Source of the DNA: Ulvibacterium sp.
GTDB lineage: Bacteria > Bacteroidota > Bacteroidia > Flavobacteriales > Flavobacteriaceae
Direction of reading: 5' to 3'
Assembly: GCF_028285715.1 (NCBI RefSeq)
Contig: NZ_JANQOO010000017.1
Location: forward strand, 124,001-188,000
Length of the DNA: 64,000 nt
Within the stretch, counting starts at the first letter, position 1. Each line of letters opens with the position of its first letter. The translations under genes were made by a program, and so were the position numbers. Shown here piece by piece: positions 16,755-25,697 of this stretch. The notes beneath the pieces are model-generated. The model was not told the DNA's origin. It saw only the letters and a list, made by a program, of their open reading frames with translations, and made no database searches.

Positions 16755-16796
16755 CGTAAACATTTATCGGAAAAGTAAACGTTTATAAGAATTTCC
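16755..16796. repeat. Repeat copy B: tandem GTAAAC-n-TTTAT boxes upstream of susC
   Basis: GTAAAC at 16756 and 16775 (19 bp apart), with CATTTATCGGAAAA between and TTTATAAGAATTTCC after. It lies about 215 bp before the susC ATG, followed at the same distance as in copies A and C by a TGTTAAAGTAGCTCTA block. It is the copy best placed to control susCD. Half-site direct repeats spaced by about two helical turns suit an AraC-type protein. Confidence 0.8.
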
Positions 16797-17010
16797 TTAT
16801 AACAGCATAAGAGCATGTTACTTTGAGGGCGAATGACTAATAAAATGTTAAAGTAGCTCTAAATTCACTATTACTTATTCGCAACTATACTTTCAAAATC
16901 TTCATCTCATCATTTGAGCAAAGGTTTACATCGAATTCCTGGGCAATTTAGGTCTCTACTTTTCATATTTCTTAGTCTGTTCATGACTAACCCGAATAAA
17001 ACTATTACGT

Positions 17011-20010
17011 ATGAAAAAACAGTTGAAGCCGGTGCTTATGCTATTCCTGATAGGAATCTCGTACACATACGCACAAGAAAGAACAGTGACCGGTAATGTA
17101 ACCGATCAGAATGCCATACCGCTGCCTGGCGTTAATATTTTGGTAAAGGGCACCACCTCTGGGACCCAATCCGATTTTGATGGGAATTACACCATCCAGG
17201 CCGAAGAAGGACAGATTTTAATATTCTCCTATTTAGGGCAAAAAACCGTTGAATTCACCGTTGGAACTTCAGATACCATAGATGTTCAGATGGAAGAAGA
17301 TGCTTCTCAATTGGAAGAAGTAATCGTGGTAGGCTATGGTTCGCAATCCAAAAGAAAAATAACGGATAATATTGCTACGATATCCTCAGATCAAATAAAC
17401 GAAATACCCACCCCCAGTCTACAAAGTGCCCTTACGGGAAAAGCCGCCGGTGTTCGTATTACCCAACTAAACGGCAAAGTAGAAGGAGGAATTAAAGTAA
17501 GGGTAAGAGGTGTAGCTACGATATCTTCTTCCCAGGAGCCCCTTTACGTAATTGATGGCGTACCGCTAACCAATCAAGACGAGTCCATAAACGATTCCCC
17601 CATAAACCCATTGGTATCGTTAAACCCGAATGACATTGAGTCCATTCAAATTCTAAAGGATGCCTCATCAGCTGCCATTTACGGTGCTCGAGGCACCAAT
17701 GGTGTCGTTCTGATAACCACGAAACAGGGTAAGGAAGGTAAGACCAAGGTATCTATCAACTCATCCTATGGTTGGAGCACCGCCACCAATAAACTCGATT
17801 TTCTGAATGCGGCCCAATATAGGGAACTCTTTTTGGAAGCTGGACTCAATAACGGTTTTACGGAACAAGAAATACAGGACCAATTTGATTTTTACTCCAA
17901 CGGACAGACCAATGTGGACACGGATTGGCAAGATCTTGCCTTAATTGACGGGTCCGTAGAGGATTTTGGGGTATCCATTTCAGGTGGTGGTACCAAAACC
18001 CGTTTTTTTCTTTCGTCAGGATATAACAAGACCCATGGTATTGTACGAGGCAATATTCTAGAACGCTATTCCTTGAGGGGAAATTTTGATCATGACATAT
18101 CCGATAAGTTCAAAACAGGTCTCAATATGACCATTTCAAAAACCAAGATCAATAGAATATCCAACGATAACGCTTTTGCCACTCCCTTACAGGCCGTTGC
18201 CCAGGTACCCGTTTCCCCGGCTTTTTTGGAAGATGGTGTTACACCTAACAACGAAACCACGGAATACTTTAACTTCTTAATGGAACAGTTCAATGGCAGT
18301 TTTGAGACCAATATGTGGAGGGTCATTGCAAATACATATCTGCAATACCAAATACTACCAGAGCTCAACTTTAGGTCGGAAGTAGGTTACGACCTAAGTG
18401 TACAACTTGCGGAACGCTTCTCGGGCAGTTTAACCGAATCTGCTTCGGTTGGTGGGTTTGGAACCGCGAATACCGTGGAAACTGAAAGGTATGTATTGAC
18501 CAATTACTTCTCCTACAATAAGGTCTTTGGGGAGCGATTTGATGTCGAGGCTACTGCCGGTATGAGTTTTGAGGAGAGCAGAAGAAGGCTGCAATTTATC
18601 CAGGCACAAGGTTTTCCTTCGGATGACCTTGAAACCCTTAATAGTGCCTCGGAAATTGTAGCGGGAGGATCTAGTAGAACAGCTTTCAATTTCTTATCCT
18701 ATTTCGGTAGGGCAAGTCTGGCCATTGACAATAAATACCTGTTTAAGGGTAGCTTACGATACGATGGTTCCTCTCGTTTCGGTGCTGACAACCGATTTGG
18801 TATCTTCCCAGCCGCCTCGGTTGGTTGGATTGTTTCCGAAGAGAATTTTTTAGTTGATTCGGAAACGCTTTCCCTTCTAAAACTTAGGGGTAGTTGGGGC
18901 GTAACGGGTAACGCTGGAATCGGTGATTTTGCAAGTCTAAGTCTTTTCCAAGGCTCTCCTTACAACCAAAGAGCGGCATTGGCACCTACCCAGTTGGGCA
19001 ATCCTGATGTAAAATGGGAAAGGACCACACAGGTTGATGTAGGATTGGATTTTGGCTTTTTTAGCAATAGGATATCCGGGGAAATCGACTATTACGTAAA
19101 GAACACCAACGATCTTTTGCTTAATGAGCCAATTCCTGGGACCACAGGTTTTGTGAACATTACGAGAAACGTAGGGGAGCTGAGGAATAGAGGTCTTGAA
19201 TTTGTCCTGAACACCAGGAACATTCAGACCGAAAATTTACGATGGAGCACCTCTTTCAATATCTCGACTTTGGATAATGAGGTGACAAGCTTGCCTGGTG
19301 GGGATATTATCGAAGGTAGAAACATTGTAAGGGAAGGAGAGGTCTTATCTTCCTTTTACATGGTGGAATATGCGGGGGTAAATTCAGAAAACGGGGATGC
19401 CCTTTTTGTACTGAACACCCCAAATGCCGATGGCACCCTAAATAAAAACACGACAAGTAACTTTAATGAGGCGCAGCGTGTCATAGCAGGTAGTCCTTAC
19501 CCAGATTTGATAGCCGGTCTATCCAGTAACCTCAATTATAAAAATTTGGACTTTTCCTTTACCTTCCAAGGAGAATGGGGTGCAAGCATCTATAATGACG
19601 GTGGAAGATTTCAATCTGGTAATGCCCGTTTTTTTGATAATCAAACAGCGGACCAATTGAACCGATGGCAACAGCCCGGAGACATTACCAATGTTCCCCA
19701 GGCAAGACTATTCTCTACCAACGGACAACAACCTTCTACCCGTTATTTAGACGAGACCGATTTTATCCGTTTACGTAATCTCACCTTGGGTTATACCATT
19801 CCAAGAGACGTTACCCAAAAATTCCATATCGATAGATTACGCGTCTATTTTTCAGGATTCAATTTGTTGACATTTACCGATTACATAGGATATGATCCTG
19901 AATCTACGGCAGATTTCAATGACGCCTTGAGCGATATTCAAGTTGGTGAGGATTTTTATTCCGCCCCACCTGCCAAAACTTATACCATTGGATTAAACAT
20001 CGACTTTTAA
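17011..20010 (+). CDS. SusC/RagA family TonB-linked outer membrane receptor
   Basis: A 999-aa TonB-dependent transporter that, with SusD, imports oligomeric substrates across the outer membrane. Domains in order: signal peptide (to YTYAQ, about residue 21); carboxypeptidase-regulatory beta-sandwich (TVTGNVTDQNAIPLPGVNILVKG, 24-100); the SusC box EEVIVVGYGSQSKRK; a plug with LYVIDGVPL and AAIYGARGTNGVVLITTK; then a 22-strand barrel ending in the aromatic TYTIGLNIDF. There is no STN domain, so it does not signal to an anti-sigma factor, in keeping with the AraC regulator next door. No hydrolase is adjacent. Confidence 0.95.
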   Translation: MKKQLKPVLMLFLIGISYTYAQERTVTGNVTDQNAIPLPGVNILVKGTTSGTQSDFDGNYTIQAEEGQILIFSYLGQKTVEFTVGTSDTIDVQMEEDASQLEEVIVVGYGSQSKRKITDNIATISSDQINEIPTPSLQSALTGKAAGVRITQLNGKVEGGIKVRVRGVATISSSQEPLYVIDGVPLTNQDESINDSPINPLVSLNPNDIESIQILKDASSAAIYGARGTNGVVLITTKQGKEGKTKVSINSSYGWSTATNKLDFLNAAQYRELFLEAGLNNGFTEQEIQDQFDFYSNGQTNVDTDWQDLALIDGSVEDFGVSISGGGTKTRFFLSSGYNKTHGIVRGNILERYSLRGNFDHDISDKFKTGLNMTISKTKINRISNDNAFATPLQAVAQVPVSPAFLEDGVTPNNETTEYFNFLMEQFNGSFETNMWRVIANTYLQYQILPELNFRSEVGYDLSVQLAERFSGSLTESASVGGFGTANTVETERYVLTNYFSYNKVFGERFDVEATAGMSFEESRRRLQFIQAQGFPSDDLETLNSASEIVAGGSSRTAFNFLSYFGRASLAIDNKYLFKGSLRYDGSSRFGADNRFGIFPAASVGWIVSEENFLVDSETLSLLKLRGSWGVTGNAGIGDFASLSLFQGSPYNQRAALAPTQLGNPDVKWERTTQVDVGLDFGFFSNRISGEIDYYVKNTNDLLLNEPIPGTTGFVNITRNVGELRNRGLEFVLNTRNIQTENLRWSTSFNISTLDNEVTSLPGGDIIEGRNIVREGEVLSSFYMVEYAGVNSENGDALFVLNTPNADGTLNKNTTSNFNEAQRVIAGSPYPDLIAGLSSNLNYKNLDFSFTFQGEWGASIYNDGGRFQSGNARFFDNQTADQLNRWQQPGDITNVPQARLFSTNGQQPSTRYLDETDFIRLRNLTLGYTIPRDVTQKFHIDRLRVYFSGFNLLTFTDYIGYDPESTADFNDALSDIQVGEDFYSAPPAKTYTIGLNIDF

Positions 20011-20020
20011 ATCAATACAC

Positions 20021-21394
20021 ATGAAAAAGATTCTATATATAATACTTGTCGTTTTTGTAATATCAAGTTGCGAGGATAACTTAGACCTACTACCTGAACA
20101 AAGTTTATCCCCCGAAGCAGTAGTCTCCAACGCCGCCAATCTTGAAAATCTCTTGGTAGGTCTTTATGATGAGGCGGCCCATGGTAGTGCAGAAACCCCC
20201 TCCTTTGAAGAAAACATCTACGGAGGAATCCTAACATTGTCCGTTGAACTTTGGGCCAATTCTGGTGAATTGGCGTTTAATGGAACTTTTGAGGAACCGG
20301 CAGAGTTTAATGAAAAAGCCATTTTGACGGATAATGTAAATGCCAGGGATATATGGTTGAACGCCTATGAGGTAAACAACCAAGCCAATATCATCTTGGA
20401 AAATCTGGATGTTGTTGAAGATGCCGTCACCAAAAACCGAATCGAAGGCGAGGCCAAGTTCTTAAGAGGTTTGATGTATTTTGACCTAGCGAGAATATAT
20501 GGCCTTCCCTATGAGGCGGGGCAGTCAAACACACAACCTGCCGTTCCCATAGTTTTAAGTGCCATTACAGATGCTTCGGAGGTTGAATTTCCAACCCGAA
20601 ATTCGGTAGAAGAGGTTTATAATCAGGCTATTTCAGATTTGACCGAGGCTTACGCCCTATTACCTGAAAGTAACGATGTTTTCGCGGACAAGTACGCTGC
20701 CCAAGCCCTCCTGGCCCGACTATATCTTCAACAAGAGAATTACGCGGCCGCCAGGGATGCGGCAGATGATGTACTCCAGAACAGTGGCCATACCCTTACC
20801 TCAGATTTTGCATCGGCCTTTAATAACGATGGGGATTCCAGTGAGGACATCTTTGCATGGCAAATCACCCCACAAGATGGGGAGAACGATATGAATACTT
20901 TTTGGGCAGGAAATGATTTTGGAGGCAGGCCAGGAAATCCCGATGTAGGTATCAATCCCGAACATTTCAATATTTATGATGACGCCAACGATCAACGAAG
21001 TATGTTTTTTTATGAGACCACGGGCGGGACGGCCACAACAAAATGGCAGGGGGAGTTTTCGAATATTCCGTTTTTAAGATTAGCCGAAATGCATTTGATT
21101 CGAGCCGAGGGTAACTTCCGGGAAGGCACATCGGTGGGATTGTCCCCAGAAGAAGAAATAAACGCCCTTAGGGCTCGATCTGGAGCCGGGGCCATTGTTG
21201 ATCCATCATTACAGGACATTCTCGATGAACGCAGACGTGAATTATCATTTGAGGGTTTTTCCCTTCACGACATAAAACGATTAAAGGGTACCGTTGGAAG
21301 CCTAAACTATGATGATAACTCCTTGGTTGCACCTGTTCCCCAAAGGGAAACCGATTCCAACCCTAATCTTGATCAAAATCCAGGATATAACTAA
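20021..21394 (+). CDS. SusD/RagB family substrate-binding lipoprotein
   Basis: A 457-aa surface lipoprotein, the lid of the SusC channel. The signal MKKILYIILVVFVISSCEDN has a lipobox. TPR-like helices include AKFLRGLMYFDLARIYGLPYE, a SusD hallmark, and the C-terminal part has FLRLAEMHLIRAEGNF, ILDERRRELSFEGFSLHDIKR and the closing NPNLDQNPGY. It starts 10 bp after susC. At 457 residues it is small for the family, which hints at a small ligand. The substrate is unknown because no enzymes accompany the pair. Confidence 0.95.
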   Translation: MKKILYIILVVFVISSCEDNLDLLPEQSLSPEAVVSNAANLENLLVGLYDEAAHGSAETPSFEENIYGGILTLSVELWANSGELAFNGTFEEPAEFNEKAILTDNVNARDIWLNAYEVNNQANIILENLDVVEDAVTKNRIEGEAKFLRGLMYFDLARIYGLPYEAGQSNTQPAVPIVLSAITDASEVEFPTRNSVEEVYNQAISDLTEAYALLPESNDVFADKYAAQALLARLYLQQENYAAARDAADDVLQNSGHTLTSDFASAFNNDGDSSEDIFAWQITPQDGENDMNTFWAGNDFGGRPGNPDVGINPEHFNIYDDANDQRSMFFYETTGGTATTKWQGEFSNIPFLRLAEMHLIRAEGNFREGTSVGLSPEEEINALRARSGAGAIVDPSLQDILDERRRELSFEGFSLHDIKRLKGTVGSLNYDDNSLVAPVPQRETDSNPNLDQNPGYN

Positions 21395-21556
21395 CATCTC
21401 CATATTCCGACTAACTCTGACTAAAAGGCGGCCAAAAGATGAACTTGGCCGTCTTTTAACTTGTTTTCAACTATAAAAAGTGCACATTAACGTAATTATC
21501 CGTTTTTTATAAGATGGAAAAGTGAAATCACAAACATCCTTTTGATGTAAAAAACA

Positions 21557-21598
21557 CGTAAACATTTATCGGAATCGTAAACGTTTATAAGCCTTTCC
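21557..21598. repeat. Repeat copy C: tandem GTAAAC-n-TTTAT boxes downstream of susD
   Basis: GTAAAC at 21558 and 21577, 19 bp apart, with the same ACATTTATCGGAA core. About 85 bp further comes ATGTAAAGCGGCCCTG, then TCATTTTTTAGGGTAATT and TTTGAATTAG, matching the stretch after copy A. It thus looks like a complete susC-type upstream region, but the only following gene is convergent. The 415-bp gap 21395-21809 contains nothing else I can support. Confidence 0.75.
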
Positions 21599-21809
21599 CC
21601 AAATTAACCAAAGAAGATGTTATTTTGACGAAACAACCAGTTAAATGTAAAGCGGCCCTGAAGCACTTACTCTTAAAAAAACTCTCTGTCTCATTTTTTA
21701 GGGTAATTATTTGAATTAGCTATCAAAACATTCAGGGTCGCAATTTACATATCTTACAGAGTCAATACCGCCAAAGAAGATTCCGGTAAACTAGGTAAAA
21801 CAACATTTG

Positions 21810-22328
21810 TTACTCATTCCTAGTGTAGAGTCCGTCAAAAACCACATTGGATACCTTGCCGTCATGCAAAACTTCCCAAAGTTGGCGAACGGTACCGTTT
21901 TCATTCAATGTCCAGGTAAGTCTGTTTTTATAAGTGTTTCCATCGGCATGCACAAAATCATCGGAGGTAAGAATCATTTGATTTTCCAGTTTATTACCCT
22001 TCAGTTTTAAGTGGTTTCCTAGGTTATCTACCCAAAGCTGTTCCCATTGCTGGATCTTTGTATTATAGAAATTGAGACTTGTACCTGAAAAATTTCCTTT
22101 AGAACTGGTCCAATGCTCCCTAAGGACACAGCCGTTTTCAACTTTCTCAATCCTGTTTCTACCTACAATAGATCCTTCGGTATCGGTTACCTTCCAAGTA
22201 CCTACCCAAAAATCAAAGGCCTTATGGCTGTCCGAACAACAGGAGCATGCATCTTCCTGTGCCGATACCGCGGCGCAACTTCCCCATAAAACAAAGGCAA
22301 TTAAAAAAAATATCTTATATCCGGACAA
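21810..22328 (-). CDS. Secreted calycin-like protein (DUF1579-type)
   Basis: A 172-aa exported protein. The signal peptide MSGYKIFFLIAFVLWGSCAAVSAQ is followed by a Cys-rich DACSCCSDSH. Then comes FDFWVGTWKVTDTEGSIVGRNRIEKVENGCVLREHW, the recurring start of a beta-barrel family of unknown function often annotated DUF1579 or lipocalin-like. CSCCSDSH could bind a metal; this is inference. It lies 20 bp downstream of the alpha/beta hydrolase on the same strand, so both are probably one transcript. Confidence 0.65.
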   Translation of the reverse strand: MSGYKIFFLIAFVLWGSCAAVSAQEDACSCCSDSHKAFDFWVGTWKVTDTEGSIVGRNRIEKVENGCVLREHWTSSKGNFSGTSLNFYNTKIQQWEQLWVDNLGNHLKLKGNKLENQMILTSDDFVHADGNTYKNRLTWTLNENGTVRQLWEVLHDGKVSNVVFDGLYTRNE

Positions 22329-22348
22329 GGGAAGAGGAATAAGGATTC

Positions 22349-23134
22349 TTAGGAACTCATGTCAGCTACATACTGGATGACTACATCATTGAAAAGCTTG
22401 GGTTGCTCCACATTTACCACATGACCACAGTGCTCTATCAATAAAAGACTGGATGTACTGTGTCTTTGAACAACTTTCTTTATTGAAGGCAAAAAAAGAT
22501 AATCTTCTCCTCCCATGACGTACAATGTGGGTATTTTTAAATCTACGGTTCTAAAAAAGCGTAGGAGGGGATTTATCTGGGAGGATAGTCTAAGCCATTT
22601 AACAAATTCCCTATGATATAGCTTTCGAGCTTCACGTACCAACACAGAACGGGATTCCTTGTGATTACCATCCGGCATTATTATAAAAGTGAAGAATCTA
22701 TATAGCCATAAATACGGTACTACATTCTTGAAAACCCTTCCAAAGCCCATTAAAAACTTGAACCTAATATCAAGTTTCATTATTGCACCGCCCATGACCA
22801 TACTCTCCACCCTATCAGGATGTTTCTCCGCTAAATTTCTAATCAAAACAGTTCCTAGGGAAATTCCCACGAAATGGGATTTTTTAATTTTTAAATAATC
22901 AACTACCTCAACGATATCGTCGGTAATAGAGTCAAAATCATATTTTTCACTGAACACTGTTTTGAGAGTGGGTTTTGAGCTACCATGCCCCCTAAGATCC
23001 AAAAGCAGCACATTAAAGTGCTTTCTAAAATCCCTCACCTGTTTAAACCATATGGAAGAGCTACCACCCGCCCCGTGCACAAAAGTGACCCAGGTAGTGG
23101 AATCCTTATGAAGATGTGTGGTATAACTTAACAA
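22349..23134 (-). CDS. Alpha/beta-fold hydrolase
   Basis: A 261-aa cytoplasmic alpha/beta hydrolase. The oxyanion region VTFVHGAGGSSSIWFKQV and LLLDLRGHGSS precede the nucleophile elbow SHFVGISLGTVLIRNLA (GxSxG-type, Ser in GIS). YVMGGEDYLFLP carries the acid region and IEHCGHVVNVEQPKLF the catalytic His. All triad parts are present. The substrate is unknown; the family covers esterases, C-C hydrolases and haloperoxidase-like enzymes. It forms a two-gene unit with the calycin-like gene. Confidence 0.88.
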   Translation of the reverse strand: MLSYTTHLHKDSTTWVTFVHGAGGSSSIWFKQVRDFRKHFNVLLLDLRGHGSSKPTLKTVFSEKYDFDSITDDIVEVVDYLKIKKSHFVGISLGTVLIRNLAEKHPDRVESMVMGGAIMKLDIRFKFLMGFGRVFKNVVPYLWLYRFFTFIIMPDGNHKESRSVLVREARKLYHREFVKWLRLSSQINPLLRFFRTVDLKIPTLYVMGGEDYLFLPSIKKVVQRHSTSSLLLIEHCGHVVNVEQPKLFNDVVIQYVADMSS

Positions 23135-23335
23135 AGTGTTCTCTAAAGCCCCTATTTTAGAGCGAAATGCAATGTATTAAATCTTTTTATTGTATTCGCA
23201 TCTTAACCCTATTTTTTACAAACAAAACTGTAGTTATTTAGGGATTCCCTGAAGAAATAGTTAAAACTTAGCCAAATTACTTAGATTTTAGTTGTATGAA
23301 GCAATACGTGAACATCCAAAACCTATATATGGCCG

Positions 23336-23343
23336 TATATTTG
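23336..23343 (+). promoter_or_regulatory. -7 element for the 23363 small gene
   Basis: TATATTTG at 23336-23343 is an exact TAnnTTTG match, 19 bp before the ATG at 23363, implying a very short leader. A clear -33 box is not visible. Confidence 0.5.
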
Positions 23344-23362
23344 TAAGAACAAAAAATTGATT

Positions 23363-23557
23363 ATGGAAAAGCAGTATTGTAGAGTAGGAACCGTTACACC
23401 TTTGACACCGGGAAGAAAAGCCATAACCCTTTTGGAATACCAGTATCAAAATTTCATGAATAAGGCATCCATGGAATATGCGGATAGTAGGTTGAGTGAA
23501 TTTTTTGAACAAAAAGCTTTAAAAATTAAAAAGACTTTGGAAAGCTTGATGCAATAA
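23363..23557 (+). CDS. Small hypothetical protein (64 aa)
   Basis: The track start at 23357 is a TTG; the ATG at 23363 (MEKQYCRVGTVTPLTPGRK) is better. The protein is soluble and mostly helical (ITLLEYQYQNFMNKASMEYADSRLSEFFEQKALKIKKTLESL), with a likely coiled-coil C-terminal half. A perfect -7 promoter element sits directly upstream, which supports it as real. I do not recognise a named family. It converges with pyrF with only 2 bp between stop codons. Confidence 0.7.
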   Translation: MEKQYCRVGTVTPLTPGRKAITLLEYQYQNFMNKASMEYADSRLSEFFEQKALKIKKTLESLMQ

Positions 23558-23559
23558 TC

Positions 23560-24381
23560 TCATTTCAACCTTTCCAGTTCTTTTGCCATTTGATTTTGCA
23601 GGTCTTGGGCTTTTTCGGCTGCCGCCTGGGCATAGTCTTCCTTTTTAGATGCATAAATAATACCACGGGAAGAATTTATCAGAAGCCCTACGTTTTTATT
23701 CATACCGTATTTACAGACTTCACTTAAGTTTCCGCCTTGCGCCCCCACTCCAGGAACCAGAAGAAAGCTATCGGGAACTATCCTGCGAACATCTAGTAAG
23801 TAGGAAGCCTTTGTGGCCCCTACTACATACATCAAATTATTTGAATTTAGGTAGTTCTTTGAAGTCTCCAAGACAATTTTGTACAGCGCTTTATCGTCTA
23901 CTAATTTGGTTTGAAAATCATAGGCACCTTCATTGGAAGTCAAAGCCAATAATATGGTGTGCCTATCCTTAAATGCCAAAAACGGTTCAACGGAATCCTT
24001 TCCCATATACGGGGCAACCGTTATGGAGTCAAAATCCAAACCTTCAAAAAAGGCCTTTGCATAACGGGTTGAAGTATTTCCAATATCTCCTCGTTTGGCA
24101 TCAGCTATAGTAAAAATATCTGGATAATTTTTATTCAGATAGGTCATGGTCTTCTCCAGTGCCTGCCAACCTAATAGACCATAGGCTTCGTAGAACGCTA
24201 TATTCGGCTTGTAGGCCACACATAAATGATGGGTAGCGTCTATGATGGCCTTGTTAAATCTGAAAATCGGATTTTCATCTTCCAAAAGGTGTTGTGGAAT
24301 CTTATCCAAATCCGTATCCAGACCAATGCAGAGAAAGGATTTCTTTAGGTGTATTTGTTCAATGAGCCGCTGGGTGGTCAT
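23560..24381 (-). CDS. pyrF: Orotidine 5'-phosphate decarboxylase (PyrF group 2)
   Basis: A 273-aa OMP decarboxylase making UMP in the last step of de novo pyrimidine synthesis. It belongs to the longer subgroup: N-terminal [26 protein letters not shown], the catalytic [20 protein letters not shown] (DxKxxD) and the phosphate-binding [13 protein letters not shown] near the end. It follows prfA on the same strand with an 87-bp gap that contains a hairpin. Confidence 0.96.
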   Translation of the reverse strand: MTTQRLIEQIHLKKSFLCIGLDTDLDKIPQHLLEDENPIFRFNKAIIDATHHLCVAYKPNIAFYEAYGLLGWQALEKTMTYLNKNYPDIFTIADAKRGDIGNTSTRYAKAFFEGLDFDSITVAPYMGKDSVEPFLAFKDRHTILLALTSNEGAYDFQTKLVDDKALYKIVLETSKNYLNSNNLMYVVGATKASYLLDVRRIVPDSFLLVPGVGAQGGNLSEVCKYGMNKNVGLLINSSRGIIYASKKEDYAQAAAEKAQDLQNQMAKELERLK

Positions 24382-24393
24382 AATTTGGGCATC

Positions 24394-24409
24394 CTCGAGC
24401 GCAATCGAG
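24394..24409. other. Hairpin in the prfA-pyrF intergenic region
   Basis: CTCGA (24394-24398), 6-nt loop, TCGAG (24405-24409). It sits 12 bp upstream of the pyrF ATG in the minus-strand leader. The T-run is on the plus-strand side, where no gene needs terminating, so I read it as a leader stem and not as a terminator. Low certainty. Confidence 0.25.
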
Positions 24410-24468
24410 AGGTTTTTTGAAACTTATGCAAATGCTTGCCCGGCTGCGCCCGAGCAGATAAAATCTAT

Positions 24469-25545
24469 TTAAAAAATCTCCGAAGCTTCCCTCAACTTTT
24501 CCGTATTTTCAACCAAGCTCAATTCGTCGATAATTTTTTGGATATCTCCATCAATGATATTCTGTAGGTCATATAGGGTTAGTCCAATACGGTGATCGGT
24601 TACCCGCCCTTGGGGATAGTTATATGTTCTAATCTTGGCGGATCGATCTCCGCTGCTCACCTGAGAATTTCGTTTAGCCGCATCTTCTTCCTGTTTTTTC
24701 GCCAGCTCCAAATCATAGAGGCGAGAACGCAAAACCTTAAACGCCTTTTCCTTGTTCTTATGCTGTGATTTTTGGTCTTGACATTGCGCCACCAATCCGG
24801 TAGGAATATGCGTTAAGCGAACGGCCGAATAGGTTGTGTTCACAGATTGTCCGCCAGGCCCAGAGGAACAGAAAAAATCTATCCGTACATCCTTAGGGTC
24901 TATTTGTACATCAAAGTCCTCCGCTTCAGGAAGCACCATTACCGTTGCCGCACTGGTATGGACTCTCCCCTGCGTTTCGGTCTGGGGTACTCTCTGAACA
25001 CGATGCACCCCTGCCTCGAACTTCAGGGTACCATAAACATCCTCTCCGTTCACTTCAAACTGGATTTCTTTATAACCGCCACTAGTTCCCTCGCTTAAAT
25101 CGATGACGTTGGTCTTCCAGCCTTTGGATTCACAATACTTGATATACATCCGGAAAAGATCTCCGGCAAAAATACTCGCCTCGTCCCCGCCGGTTCCAGC
25201 ACGGATTTCCACGACTACATCCTTGGCATCTTCCGGATCTTTGGGTATAAGCATTAATTTAATTTCCTCTTCCAGCTGAGGCAAAGCTTCTTTCGCCTCT
25301 TCCAGTTGCATTTTGGCCATTTCCAACATCTCTGCATCACTCCCATCCGAAATAATCTCCTCTGCCTCCTTAATATTGTCCGTAAGTTCCAGATACTGAT
25401 CTCGTTTCGCCATAAGATCTTTGAGATCGCTGTACTCCTTGGTCAATTGTACATAGCGCTTTTGATCCGCAATGACATCAGGTTGGATGATAAGGTCCGA
25501 AACTTCATCAAATCGCTGTTTTACAATGTTTAGCTTTTCTATCAT
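24469..25545 (-). CDS. prfA: Peptide chain release factor 1
   Basis: RF1 terminates translation at UAA/UAG. This 358-aa protein has the N-terminal PCRF helical domain, the codon-recognition domain and the GGQ peptidyl-hydrolysis motif in [43 protein letters not shown] and [18 protein letters not shown]-like blocks (here [20 protein letters not shown]) are typical. No programmed frameshift is present, which separates it from RF2. Confidence 0.97.
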   Translation of the reverse strand: MIEKLNIVKQRFDEVSDLIIQPDVIADQKRYVQLTKEYSDLKDLMAKRDQYLELTDNIKEAEEIISDGSDAEMLEMAKMQLEEAKEALPQLEEEIKLMLIPKDPEDAKDVVVEIRAGTGGDEASIFAGDLFRMYIKYCESKGWKTNVIDLSEGTSGGYKEIQFEVNGEDVYGTLKFEAGVHRVQRVPQTETQGRVHTSAATVMVLPEAEDFDVQIDPKDVRIDFFCSSGPGGQSVNTTYSAVRLTHIPTGLVAQCQDQKSQHKNKEKAFKVLRSRLYDLELAKKQEEDAAKRNSQVSSGDRSAKIRTYNYPQGRVTDHRIGLTLYDLQNIIDGDIQKIIDELSLVENTEKLREASEIF

Positions 25546-25697
25546 AACCCATTCGACTAAGATTGCGAATTTACGATAAAAAGAGACAAGAACATAGACA
25601 GTTTCATTGTGGTGAAATAGAGGTACTTGGTGTACTAAATCGCATGGGCAGCAAAATTCCTTAAGGATGAAAACTCAGGGGGCCTAGACTGAAAACA

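Noticed and set aside
16914-17096. 60-aa ORF before and overlapping susC
   Set aside because: It overlaps the susC start in another frame, has no recognisable motif and lies in the susC leader.
16364-21598. Three repeats as a CRISPR array
   Set aside because: Only three copies, irregularly spaced by 0.4 and 4.8 kb, with a SusCD pair between; no cas genes. They fit operators or duplicated promoters.
24394-24409. Hairpin with T-run as a terminator
   Set aside because: The T-run is on the plus strand, where no gene is being terminated; on the minus strand it only forms a leader stem before pyrF.
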